From Balneola sp. (GTDB lineage Bacteria > Bacteroidota > Rhodothermia > Balneolales > Balneolaceae), in contig JANQSE010000004.1 in NCBI GenBank assembly GCA_028284195.1, forward strand, positions 54,558-118,557: 64,000 bases of DNA, in the 5' to 3' direction. The position numbers and the translations under genes were made by a program. Of this stretch, positions 27,159-35,987 are shown one piece after another; position 1 is the first letter of the stretch; each line of letters opens with the position of its first letter. Below the pieces are notes generated by a model, which saw only the letters and a program-made list of their open reading frames with translations, searched no databases and was not told where the DNA came from.

Positions 27159-27608
27159 TTACCCCAAATACGTTACTTCTTTGGCGGAGGTAATTTCTTT
27201 CAGGTAAGATTTTAATCCTGCGATCTGATCTTTTGTGTAGAGTGGAAGTTTGATCTGTTCAGAAGAACCTATGGTTTTTTTGATGTAAACCTGAGTCCGG
27301 TCAATCCGGATTTCAGAAATTTTTTCCCAAGCGATTTCCTTATTTGTTTCGTAAGGATATTGGCTGTCTTGAAAAGTGATGCCGTTCTCACTAAAGATCA
27401 AAGAAGGCTGCTTGCCAAATCCTGGGAAGAAAGCAAAATTGAGCCCGCATCCCATCAGTATAAAAACACCCACCCAATTAATTGGTTCACCATATTTATA
27501 AGTAAAGCTTATTGCTCCGATGGTGAAGCCAATTGCCAAAAACCCTAAGGCACGTATTGCTTTTATCCAGATGGTGGAGGTGTCTATTTTAAATTCAAAC
27601 TGTTCCAT
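27159..27608 (-). CDS. Two-helix membrane protein with PH-like tail
   Basis: About 149 residues from MEQFEFKIDTSTIW at 27608 (the longer frame uses a TTG at 27617). Two adjacent membrane helices (AIRALGFLAIGFTIGAISFT and WVGVFILMGCGLNFAFFPGF) are followed by a small beta-rich cytoplasmic part with IAWEKISEIRIDRTQVYIKK, the layout of bacterial PH-like domains, e.g. the STM3941-type family. Function unknown. Confidence 0.65.
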   Translation of the reverse strand: MEQFEFKIDTSTIWIKAIRALGFLAIGFTIGAISFTYKYGEPINWVGVFILMGCGLNFAFFPGFGKQPSLIFSENGITFQDSQYPYETNKEIAWEKISEIRIDRTQVYIKKTIGSSEQIKLPLYTKDQIAGLKSYLKEITSAKEVTYLG

Positions 27609-28367
27609 AACATTCAATGTTCGTGAAGAAACTACTTTTTGAATTTAGATGCAAAAAACGCTTTTTATCAAGGGATAAATCCCTTTCTTGCTTATGGACG
27701 AAACAGGGCAAAGAAAGTAAGCAAGTCCAGGGACTTGAGTCCCGCCTGGTACATATATCCTTTATATTTAAGTATTCCTTTTCTCTGACCCACCCTTGTT
27801 CCCTCCCTAAGATCAGGGAGGGAGACTCTTAAACAATGAACGATCTGGTTAATACGTCCCCTTAGCCAAGGGGATGAGTTTGGCCTAGTCATTCTGAATT
27901 CCATCCCGGCAATTGTAGGGAGTGAAGTGATCTTCTGGTTCCAGACTCTGTTCCTGGGGATCGCTTCGTCTTTAATTACTTCTCCCTATACTTGTTTCCA
28001 TATTCCTCGTGATGACTTTTTCCGGTCTTTACGAGGAGGCTAGTAATTATTTAAGATTGAGGTATTCATCGACGAAGTAATCTCCTAAGTCATGGTACCA
28101 AATTCCAAGAGATTGCTTCGTCGGATTTTAATGATGTATTTGGTGTAATCCAGCCTCCTCGCAAAGACTTTTTTTGGCGACTTTCTCCGTCATTTAAACC
28201 CAGTTCCGAAGAGATAAAGGATGCCTGTGGTAGAAATTACAGAAATCAGATAACCTGCTTGTCGGCAAGCAGGTTCGATGAGAAGGGATCTATTGCTTTT
28301 TAAAGTTCGTCATGCAGAACAGAGATGAGGCATCTATGTTTTAAATTCCTGTGCACTCAAACATCGA
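27609..28367. repeat. Gene-free, hairpin-rich intergenic region
   Basis: About 750 bases with no credible gene on either strand. It contains a series of short perfect hairpins: GGGACT/AGTCCC (27730-27743), TCCCTCCCT/AGGGAGGGA (27800-27823), TCCCCTT/AAGGGGA (27857-27874), the long nested palindrome at 28025-28168 and AACCTGCTTG/CAAGCAGGTT (28252-28275). Text such as GTCATTCTGAATTCC and ATCGCTTCGTC recalls dispersed intergenic repeats common in this phylum. Looks like a landing zone for short palindromic repeats. Confidence 0.6.
28025..28168. repeat. 144-bp nested palindromic element
   Basis: Outer arms 28025-28041 and 28152-28168 match as an inverted repeat at 16 of 17 positions (GTCTTTACGAGGAGGCT against its complement). 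Inner arms 28071-28084 and 28109-28122 match at 13 of 14 (GACGAAGTAATCTC). A transcript would fold into a two-tier hairpin. The GACGAAG..ATCTC and CTTCGTC words are typical of miniature repeats dispersed between genes. No target duplication was evident. Confidence 0.7.
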
Positions 28368-28613
28368 TTACCTTTTAAATATAGACCAGAAAAGGCTGTC
28401 AAACTTGTAAGCAAGAAAACCCAAAAGTATTACTCCCAGCCCCAAAGCAACCCAGATATAATACGCTACCTGATCAATACCATACCTTAAAAAAATCCGT
28501 AGTCCTATAAGCCCAAAAAGGAAAAGGCCAAAAAGCAAGCCTCCAATCAGATGACGCCTCTTTCTTTTTTTCTCTTCTCTATATTCTTCTTCTGTTGGCA
28601 CTTCAATCTTCAA
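28368..28613 (-). CDS. Small two-helix membrane protein
   Basis: An 81-residue protein: charged N-terminus (MKIEVPTEEEYREEKKRKRR) followed by two membrane helices (HLIGGLLFGLFLFGLIGLRI and VAYYIWVALGLGVILLGFLA) and a basic tail. No family recognised. It lies beyond the ftsZ terminator on the same strand and probably has its own promoter. Confidence 0.65.
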   Translation of the reverse strand: MKIEVPTEEEYREEKKRKRRHLIGGLLFGLFLFGLIGLRIFLRYGIDQVAYYIWVALGLGVILLGFLAYKFDSLFWSIFKR

Positions 28614-28681
28614 GGTATCATAGCTCGTGAATACTACAGTAGCAAAAAACTAATAAATCATTCTAACATAAGACACATAAA

Positions 28682-28712
28682 AAAAGAAGCCCCTTATCCA
28701 GAGGCTTCTTTT
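28682..28712 (-). terminator. Terminator of the dcw cluster
   Basis: Perfect 10-bp stem AAAAGAAGCC/GGCTTCTTTT with an 11-base loop; on the minus strand it runs into seven T residues. It lies 120 bases past the ftsZ stop and would end the long dcw transcript. Confidence 0.85.
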
Positions 28713-28834
28713 GTTGTTAGCAATCTATAGCCAGCTCGCTAATGCGAACGGTAGCTATATATCCAGTAAAACTTTGCGATTCTCAGAGACACCTTTCCCA
28801 AGGCATTCTGTTGAATCAAATGCTCAAAAAGAGC

Positions 28835-30175
28835 TTAATCCATGATCTTTCGGAGGAAAGCCGGCTGATCTGAATCGTCTTTTTGAATACGTTCCGTTCT
28901 GCTTTGGAATGGAGCGATATCATCCTTGCTTTGTGCAGGTTTCTGAACCTCATCCCGATGTTCTTCCTGTTCAGTTTCCATTTCTATTTCATCCTGACGA
29001 ACAGAAAGGTCTCGTCTCAAATAAGAAGGTGTATCTAGCTTCTTTAGATTTCCTTCGCCTTTGTAGTAATCGCTGGGAGTGCGTGCAAACCGGCTTGGCA
29101 CACCTTGCGGCTTTGCTGTTTGCGTACGGGTTACATTCTCAGCCACTACATTTAGTGGTGATGCATTCTTTGGTGCAACTTTTGCGGTTGTTCTGTCTTC
29201 AGCAAGCTCGAAACCGGTAGCAATTACAGTAACTCTGATCTCATCGCTGAAGGTTTCGTCAAGTACAGTACCAAGAATAATCTCTGCATTTTCGCCAGCT
29301 TCCTGCTGTACAATGCTGGTTGCTGTGGTGGTTTCGCGCATACCAAGTGCAGAGCCGGCACTGATATTTACCAGCACGCTTCGGGCTCCCCGGATGCTTA
29401 CACCATCTAATAGCGGGGAATTGATTGCTGAACGGGCTGCGATCTCGGCTCTGTCCGGCCCTTCTGCAGTTGCAGAACCCATAATGGCAGCACCACCATC
29501 GGTCATAGTGGTTCTTACATCAGCAAAATCAAGGTTTATAAGGCCTGGCATCAGGATCAGATCGCTTATGCCGCGGGTTGCATTGTAAAGTACTTCGTTT
29601 GCCAGGGCAAAAGCTTCCATCAGTGTTGTACTTTCGTCTGCGATATCGAGAAGCCGCTCATTAGGAATTACAATAACGGTATCGCAATTTTTCTTGAGTT
29701 CTGTGATACCTTCCAGAGCGAATTTCTTACGGATCTTACCTTCGCATTCAAACGGGGTGGTAATAATTCCAACTGTAAGAATACCTTTTCGTTTTGCCAT
29801 TCCGGCAACTACGGGTGCTCCTCCGGTTCCGGTTCCACCACCCATTCCTGCGGTTACGAAAACCATATCTGCGGTTTCGATGGCTTCTTCAATGTCATGA
29901 CGGTTTTCTTCAACCGCTTCCCGTCCAACTTCCGGGCGTGCTCCTGCACCAAGGCCATTGGTCAATGAAGTTCCAACCTGAATTTTAACATCAGCCTGAC
30001 TGTTTTTTAGTGCCTGGGCATCGGTATTAAGTGCAATATATTCTACACTGTCGAGGCCCATATTTATCATATTGTTGATTGCGTTTCCGCCGCCGCCGCC
30101 AACGCCGACCACTTTGATCTTTGCGTTTTCCTGGCTTTGCTCGTCGAAAAAGAATCGAGTATTATGGTTAGCCAT
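28835..30175 (-). CDS. ftsZ: Cell division protein FtsZ
   Basis: A 446-residue tubulin-like GTPase. GTP-binding motifs VVGVGGGGGNAINNM and GMGGGTGTGGAPVVAG are intact, as is NLDFADVRTTMTDGGAAIMG of the T7 region. After residue 320 comes a variable linker and a C-terminal conserved peptide DQPAFLRKIMD, which should dock FtsA. A strong Shine-Dalgarno (AGGAG, 5 bases from ATG) precedes it, stronger than most genes in the cluster, consistent with the high abundance FtsZ needs. Last gene of the dcw cluster. Confidence 0.98.
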   Translation of the reverse strand: MANHNTRFFFDEQSQENAKIKVVGVGGGGGNAINNMINMGLDSVEYIALNTDAQALKNSQADVKIQVGTSLTNGLGAGARPEVGREAVEENRHDIEEAIETADMVFVTAGMGGGTGTGGAPVVAGMAKRKGILTVGIITTPFECEGKIRKKFALEGITELKKNCDTVIVIPNERLLDIADESTTLMEAFALANEVLYNATRGISDLILMPGLINLDFADVRTTMTDGGAAIMGSATAEGPDRAEIAARSAINSPLLDGVSIRGARSVLVNISAGSALGMRETTTATSIVQQEAGENAEIILGTVLDETFSDEIRVTVIATGFELAEDRTTAKVAPKNASPLNVVAENVTRTQTAKPQGVPSRFARTPSDYYKGEGNLKKLDTPSYLRRDLSVRQDEIEMETEQEEHRDEVQKPAQSKDDIAPFQSRTERIQKDDSDQPAFLRKIMD

Positions 30176-30234
30176 GATTACTCCTTTTTTTGTTTTTATT
30201 TACTGGATTGTTTCTTGTAGATGATTGCTGTTAT

Positions 30235-31494
30235 CTAAAGTTCTTTGAACCAACTTTTCATACGATCGGCGATTTTGTTCATCACCTGTTCCATATTTTT
30301 GCCGCCTTTCTGCGAAGATGGCATCATTGTTTGATTGTTGGTCATCCCGGTTTTTAGCGCATGAACCACTAAACCCACACCGGTTGCATAAATCGGGCTT
30401 TTCACTTCTTCTACCAAGCCTCCGGTAATCCCTAAAGGCATACCGATTTTTGCGTCAATTCCTAAAATTTCATTGGCAAGGGGGCAGATATTTTTAATCA
30501 AAGATCCACCACCGGTTAGTACTATCCCGGCACTCAGTGCTTCAGAGTATCCACTGCGCTTTATTTCAATACCTACTATTTCCATGATTTCTTCCATTCT
30601 GGCCTGGATGATTTTAGCCAGGATACTCTTTGTAATTTCTTTGGGCGGGCGGCCTGCAATTCCCGGAACAGTAATTACCTCATCTTCCTGGATCAGATCT
30701 GCATAGCTTTCACCATGTTTGCGCTTGAGTGTTTCTGCCTGGTCATCTAATACGCTAAGCCCAAGCCGAATGTCGTCGGTTACTTTTTGCCCTGCTATAG
30801 CGATTACAGCTGTATGGCGAATTGTATTATCCTGGAAAATGGCTACATCGGTTGTGCCTCCTCCAATATCAACAAGTACAACACCTGCTTCCTTTTCTTC
30901 CTGGTCCAGTACAGAGTATGAAGAGGCGAGAGGTTCAAGAATAATATCCGCTACCTGGTATCCGGCGCGTTCCACACATCGGTAAATATTTTTTGCTGCT
31001 GAAACCAAACCGGTAATAATGTGAACTTCGGCCTCCATTCGCATTCCGCTCATTCCAACAGGGTCGCTGATTCCATCCTGCCCATCTACCACAAATTCCT
31101 GTGGAATTACATGAAGAATCTGTTGATCAGTTGGTAGCATAATACGCTGGCAATCCTCCAGAAGGCGTTCCACATCATTTGCGGTAATTTCATTGTCTTT
31201 ATTGTTGATGGTAATTACGCCTTTGCTTCGCATACTTCGGATGTGGTCACCGGCTATACCCACATTTACTGAGTTTACCTGGATACCGGAGGCGAGTTCG
31301 GCCTGTGCGATGGCGTCTTTTATGGCGTTCACTGTTTTGTCGATGTTTACGACAACGCCTCGGTTTAATCCATCGCTGGGAGCCTTGCCAACTCCAAGAA
31401 TATTAATTCGCTCCTGCTCGATAGAAGCTACGATTGCACAAATTTTTGTAGTCCCAATATCGAGGCCTACCATGATGTTTTCTGATTCAGACAT
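30235..31494 (-). CDS. ftsA: Cell division protein FtsA
   Basis: A 419-residue actin-fold ATPase. Phosphate motif VGLDIGTTKICAIVA at the start, SHS2/1C domain, second phosphate loop VVLVDIGGGTTDVAIF and adenosine motif GIVLTGGGSLIKNI. The C-terminal amphipathic helix (EQVMNKIADRMKSWFKEL) should anchor it to the membrane. It tethers FtsZ filaments and signals to the septal synthase. 59 bases before ftsZ. Confidence 0.97.
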   Translation of the reverse strand: MSESENIMVGLDIGTTKICAIVASIEQERINILGVGKAPSDGLNRGVVVNIDKTVNAIKDAIAQAELASGIQVNSVNVGIAGDHIRSMRSKGVITINNKDNEITANDVERLLEDCQRIMLPTDQQILHVIPQEFVVDGQDGISDPVGMSGMRMEAEVHIITGLVSAAKNIYRCVERAGYQVADIILEPLASSYSVLDQEEKEAGVVLVDIGGGTTDVAIFQDNTIRHTAVIAIAGQKVTDDIRLGLSVLDDQAETLKRKHGESYADLIQEDEVITVPGIAGRPPKEITKSILAKIIQARMEEIMEIVGIEIKRSGYSEALSAGIVLTGGGSLIKNICPLANEILGIDAKIGMPLGITGGLVEEVKSPIYATGVGLVVHALKTGMTNNQTMMPSSQKGGKNMEQVMNKIADRMKSWFKEL

Positions 31495-31521
31495 TATTGA
31501 TACCGATGTTTTTGTTGATTG

Positions 31522-32268
31522 CTAAATTTCTTTTGTAACCACTTGGTTAGTAAATCTCAGATCTACTTGTTGCATTGCCCGGATGCCTTTAGTGCGAATT
31601 ACTTCTACATAAAAAGCCTCCCAGTTTTCGAGCTTTGTTTTGAATTCATTATTTCCAAACAACAGCTTTACTCCGTTTTCATGGCTCAAAGCAACGACTC
31701 CATGTTCGTTGTTGTAAGCTACTTCGCTGATGGTTGCCCACCCAAAACCATGTTCTTTTGCATTAGATAAAAACCTGCTTATTTGTCTGAATGCAGTACT
31801 CGAAAGTGTATCCCTGGTATCCGATGCCTCAAATCCATATACAATTGGCAGGTTGAATGCCTTTCCTTGAAGAATGGGAAGTTTTACTCCTTCTTCATCC
31901 ACATATATTTTGTGTTGTCCTTCAATAAGTACAGCTAAAGGTGCTCTTTCTACAATATTGATGTTCAAATCCCCACTGGGTTCGATGTAGAGAATTGCAT
32001 CTTTTACATAGTCTATCTGTTCAATACGTTCTGCAATAATTGATATATCGAGGCTGTCAGGGTTTATGCCAAATGGCACATCAGCTGCCCTTAGGAGTTG
32101 CTCGGTTTCTATAAGTTCATTGCCGGAGAACACAACGTTATTAACCGTTACGTTTTTGTTCCAGTAAATGGCGGCAAGTACAGCAACCCCGGTTACCAGC
32201 ATAATGGCGGTAGCCCAGGGAAGTAAACTTCCTTTTTTAGCTGTGCTATGTTTGTCTGTTTTTGCCAT
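31522..32268 (-). CDS. ftsQ: Cell division protein FtsQ/DivIB
   Basis: A 248-residue bitopic protein: short cytoplasmic tail, one helix (LLPWATAIMLVTGVAVLAAI), then a POTRA-type domain (VNNVVFSGNELIETEQLL, GINPDSLDISIIAERIEQID) and the beta domain (YVDEEGVKLPIL). Part of the FtsQLB scaffold. Its ATG overlaps the murC stop by one base (TAATG). Confidence 0.92.
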   Translation of the reverse strand: MAKTDKHSTAKKGSLLPWATAIMLVTGVAVLAAIYWNKNVTVNNVVFSGNELIETEQLLRAADVPFGINPDSLDISIIAERIEQIDYVKDAILYIEPSGDLNINIVERAPLAVLIEGQHKIYVDEEGVKLPILQGKAFNLPIVYGFEASDTRDTLSSTAFRQISRFLSNAKEHGFGWATISEVAYNNEHGVVALSHENGVKLLFGNNEFKTKLENWEAFYVEVIRTKGIRAMQQVDLRFTNQVVTKEI

Positions 32269-33701
32269 TAATTAGTATTAACAGGTGTATAATTTCCACT
32301 TGTAAGTTCATCTGCGAACTCTTCACCAAACTTGTAAATATCTCCTGCACCCATCGTAATGATGATATCTCCAGTGTTTGAAATTTCTTTTAGTTTTTCG
32401 GTTACATCTGCTTTGTTCTCTACATAGATCACATTTTTGTGGCCATATTTTTCAGCAGTATCTGCAATCAGTTTTCCGGTTACACCTTCGATGGGTTTTT
32501 CGCGGGATGGATACACATCGGTGATTACAAGTACTTCTGCATCTGAGAATGAAAGACCAAACTCCTTGTACAAATCCTGAGTGCGTGAATACAAATGCGG
32601 CTGGAAAACAGCAACTATTCTACGATCTGGCCATCCGGTGCGGGCGGCATTTAAGGTTGCAGCTACTTCGGTTGGGTGATGAGCATAGTCATCAATTACC
32701 ATCACTCCTTGTTCTTCTGCTTTTTTCTGGAACCTTCTGAAAACCCCTTGATAACGTTCTAATCCCTGTTTGATGAGTTTGAAGTCAATATTGAGTTCAA
32801 TTCCGGTTGCAACGGCAGCAAGAGCATTTTTCACATTATGTTCACCAGGGGTTTTCAACGTAATTACGCCCAGTTTTTCATCATTATTCATTACGGTAAA
32901 TGTGCTGGTAAACTGGTTTATCTGAAGGTCAACCGCTCTTACTTGTGCCTGTGGGTTCAATCCGTAGGAAATAATTCGCCGCTCAAGATCGGGAAGAATG
33001 CTTTGTACGTTTGGGTCATCAAGACAAACAATTACCGCTCCATAGAAGGGAACTTTATTCGCATAGTCGATGAAGGCACTTTTTACATCTTCCAGATCAT
33101 CATAAATATCTAAGTGCTCGGCTTCAATATTTGTGATAATGGCAATAGAAGGCGTAAGGCGAAGGAATGTGCGGTCGAATTCATCTGCTTCAACCACAAT
33201 AACATCGCCTTTACCAACAACAGCGTTGGTCTTATCAAAGCTATGCACTTTGCCGCCTACCATAATGGTTGGATCATAATTTCCATCCTGGGTAACATGC
33301 CCAATCATAGTAGTGGTAGTGGTTTTACCGTGTGTACCTGCCACGCCAATACCAAACTTCATCTTCATCAGCTCAGCAAGCATTTCGGCACGTTTTATGG
33401 TTGGGATGCGGTTTTCAAGGGCGGCTTTTGTTTCTTTATTTTCTTCGGCTTTCACTGCACTGGTATAAACCACAACATCGGCTCCTTCAATATTTTCAGC
33501 TGCATGGCCTTGATAGATGGTGGCCCCCAGTTCTTTCAAACGATCTGTAGTTTCGTTGGAAGCCCCGTCAGAGCCGGTAACTTTGTATCCTCGTTGAATC
33601 AGAATCTCGGCCATCCCGCTCATACCAATGCCGCCAATACCAACCATATGAATATGTTTGGTTCGCCCAAATACAGGTTGTGTTTGAATTCTGTTTTCCA
33701 T
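32268..33701 (-). CDS. murC: UDP-N-acetylmuramate--L-alanine ligase
   Basis: A 477-residue Mur ligase. N-terminal Rossmann HIHMVGIGGIGMSGMAEIL, ATP P-loop GVAGTHGKTTTTTMIGHV, central DEFDRTF and C-terminal DDYAHHPTEVAATLNAAR, all diagnostic of MurC. Adds L-Ala to UDP-MurNAc in the cytoplasm. TAATG overlaps at both ends couple it to murG and ftsQ. Confidence 0.97.
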   Translation of the reverse strand: MENRIQTQPVFGRTKHIHMVGIGGIGMSGMAEILIQRGYKVTGSDGASNETTDRLKELGATIYQGHAAENIEGADVVVYTSAVKAEENKETKAALENRIPTIKRAEMLAELMKMKFGIGVAGTHGKTTTTTMIGHVTQDGNYDPTIMVGGKVHSFDKTNAVVGKGDVIVVEADEFDRTFLRLTPSIAIITNIEAEHLDIYDDLEDVKSAFIDYANKVPFYGAVIVCLDDPNVQSILPDLERRIISYGLNPQAQVRAVDLQINQFTSTFTVMNNDEKLGVITLKTPGEHNVKNALAAVATGIELNIDFKLIKQGLERYQGVFRRFQKKAEEQGVMVIDDYAHHPTEVAATLNAARTGWPDRRIVAVFQPHLYSRTQDLYKEFGLSFSDAEVLVITDVYPSREKPIEGVTGKLIADTAEKYGHKNVIYVENKADVTEKLKEISNTGDIIITMGAGDIYKFGEEFADELTSGNYTPVNTN

Positions 33702-34801
33702 TAACGCTGATTTGTCTTAGCGAGGGTTAAAATTTCCTGTGCAATGAAATTGGCTGCATCTGGCTTTGCCAGTTTTAAAGCAGCTTCGTTCATCGCTTTT
33801 AATTTTTTTTGGTCATGAATTAAGTCATGTACCAGTTTTGGCAGCGCATCTACAGCTTCATTGTCCTTTAGCAGGGCAGAAGCTCCCGCATTCACCATTG
33901 ATTGTGCATTTTGGGTTTGATGATCTCCGGCTACATTAGGAGATGGGATCAACAAGCTTGGTTTGCCTGTGGCCATAAATTCTGAGCAAGAACTGGCCCC
34001 GGCACGGCTTACAATCAAATCAGAAGCGGCATAAGCCTCGGGCATATTATCGATAAAGGCAGTAAGGTGAACATTCTCATATTTGTTTAGATCCACTTCT
34101 TCCAACAAAGCATCTACATATCTACTGCCACACTGCCAGATTACCTGAAGGCCATCCAGTTTATCCAGATTTTTTTTGACGGCTTCGTTTATGGTTTTGG
34201 CTCCGCCACTTCCACCCATAATCATTAATACTGGTTTGTCTGCGGCAAATCCAAATGATTTTAATCCTGTTTCTTTGTTAACCGTAGTAAGGGTATTTCT
34301 TGTGGGATTTCCTGCTTCTACAATTTTTTCTTTTGGTAAGAATCGTTCAGCTTCTTTGAACGCTGTAAATATTTTTGAAGCAAATTTTGCAAGCATCCTG
34401 TTAGTAACACCCGGAAAGCTGTTTTGCTCCTGAATTACAATCTTTATTCCGCGTTTTCCGGCAACCCAGCCAGTGGGGCCTGCAACATACCCACCGCAAG
34501 AAACCATTACATCCGGCCTGAAACCTTTTATAATTGAAAGGCTTTGTATAAGGCTTGTTACCAGTTTGAAAGGAAATGAAAGATTCTTTAGGGTTAATCT
34601 TCTATGGAACCCGCTTATCCAAACATTCTTTATGACGTATCCTGCTTTTGGTACAGCATTCCATTCCATTTTGTTTTTGGTACCAACAAACAAAATTTCA
34701 GTAGCTGTGTTTTCAATCTTCAATGCATCAGCGATAGCAATGGCAGGATAAACATGGCCGCCTGTTCCACCTGCTGCAATTAAAATTCTCGGATTACCCA
34801 T
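33701..34801 (-). CDS. murG: MurG glycosyltransferase (lipid II synthesis)
   Basis: A 366-residue GT28 enzyme. Acceptor loop LIAAGGTGGHVYPAIAIA, second Gly-rich loop SCGGYVAGPTGWVAG, and donor site RAGASSCSEFMATGKPSLLI. It transfers GlcNAc to lipid I at the inner face of the membrane. The start overlaps ftsW by 8 bases and the stop overlaps murC by one. Confidence 0.97.
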   Translation of the reverse strand: MGNPRILIAAGGTGGHVYPAIAIADALKIENTATEILFVGTKNKMEWNAVPKAGYVIKNVWISGFHRRLTLKNLSFPFKLVTSLIQSLSIIKGFRPDVMVSCGGYVAGPTGWVAGKRGIKIVIQEQNSFPGVTNRMLAKFASKIFTAFKEAERFLPKEKIVEAGNPTRNTLTTVNKETGLKSFGFAADKPVLMIMGGSGGAKTINEAVKKNLDKLDGLQVIWQCGSRYVDALLEEVDLNKYENVHLTAFIDNMPEAYAASDLIVSRAGASSCSEFMATGKPSLLIPSPNVAGDHQTQNAQSMVNAGASALLKDNEAVDALPKLVHDLIHDQKKLKAMNEAALKLAKPDAANFIAQEILTLAKTNQR

Positions 34802-35984
34802 AGTACATAGTCCTCCGGTCTTTATGATGTTTTGAAATGTTCAACAGAATGCCCGCCATTAATCCTGAAAAAAGCATGCTGGTTCCACCATAGCTTACAA
34901 ATGGCATCGGGAGCCCGGTTACAGGAAGAAGCCCGCTTGCTACGGCAGCGTTTACAAATCCATACAGCACAATGGTAAGTGTACAGCCAATGGCAAGTAG
35001 AGAGCCTAAAGTATCTTCGGCGTTTTTTGAAATAAATACTACCCCCCGGAACAGGATCAAAGTAAAAATTAGGATGAGGCTCATTGCTCCAAAAATCCCG
35101 TATTCTTCTGTTATGATAGCAAAAATGAAATCATTATAAGGAGCTGGGAGAAAATCACGCTGGCTGCTTTTCCCAATTCCAACCCCAAACATTTCGCCTT
35201 TTGCAATAGCTATATGAGCTTGTTGAGCCTGATATCCGGAACCCTGAAGTAATTCTCCACTTTCAATGTTTTTTACCTGTGCAATGTAATCATCAATTCT
35301 GCTTTGTCGGTTTTCTGATTGGTTGATAAGCAGCAGGCCTCCAAAAACTCCGATCGCAATAAGTACTCCTATTTGGAGGGTACTTGCCCTTCCGACAAAC
35401 ATTACAATCAAACAAATTCCAAAAAGGATACCCGCACTGCTAAAATCCTGAACACCAATCAAGGCACAGGTGATACTTACCCAAACCATGATTGGGATGA
35501 AACTCCGCTTAAAATCTTTTATGTATTCCTGCTTTTCAGACAGGAGGACACATACATGAAGTAAAAGGGCAGCCGTTGCAACTGTTGAAGGCTGGAAAGT
35601 AAACCCGGCTACATTTAGCCATCTTTTTGCACCAAATTGTTCAATCCCAAACATTAATACGGCGGCTAGTAGCACCCAACTTATCACTATTCCAAGCATG
35701 CTGAATTTGGCTAAGGTATGATAATTGATCTTTGAGGCAATCAGCATTACTATGAAAGCAATAGCCAATTTCATAATATGGCCTGTAACAAGCGTAAAAG
35801 CTGTTGTTGATTTAGATTCTGCGAAGTACGCGATAGATGAATACACTGCCAATACTCCAAACATCATAAGCGCAATAACAGCTACCAGTAAGAATCGATC
35901 ACTGCCTTGTGTACGCGTATCGATATCTTCGGGGCTGGTGCCGATGATATTGGAAAGGTTGCTATGTGGGCTGGTATAAATCAA
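34794..35984 (-). CDS. ftsW: Septal SEDS glycosyltransferase FtsW
   Basis: A 396-residue SEDS protein with about ten membrane helices. Family signatures KRWLNVAGFTFQPS, GSGYQAQQAHIAIAKGEMFG, FIFAIITEEYGIFGAM and the C-terminal TGLPMPFVSYGGTSML. It polymerises lipid II with the class B PBP encoded six frames upstream in this cluster (39934-42099). FtsW rather than RodA because of its place in dcw. Confidence 0.95.
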   Translation of the reverse strand: MIYTSPHSNLSNIIGTSPEDIDTRTQGSDRFLLVAVIALMMFGVLAVYSSIAYFAESKSTTAFTLVTGHIMKLAIAFIVMLIASKINYHTLAKFSMLGIVISWVLLAAVLMFGIEQFGAKRWLNVAGFTFQPSTVATAALLLHVCVLLSEKQEYIKDFKRSFIPIMVWVSITCALIGVQDFSSAGILFGICLIVMFVGRASTLQIGVLIAIGVFGGLLLINQSENRQSRIDDYIAQVKNIESGELLQGSGYQAQQAHIAIAKGEMFGVGIGKSSQRDFLPAPYNDFIFAIITEEYGIFGAMSLILIFTLILFRGVVFISKNAEDTLGSLLAIGCTLTIVLYGFVNAAVASGLLPVTGLPMPFVSYGGTSMLFSGLMAGILLNISKHHKDRRTMYYG

Positions 35985-35987
35985 TGG

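Noticed and set aside
29079..29588. 169-codon plus-strand frame inside ftsZ
   Set aside because: Antisense shadow of a strongly conserved gene; no family character.
33114..33704. 196-codon plus-strand frame inside murC
   Set aside because: Antisense shadow; composition follows the murC codons.
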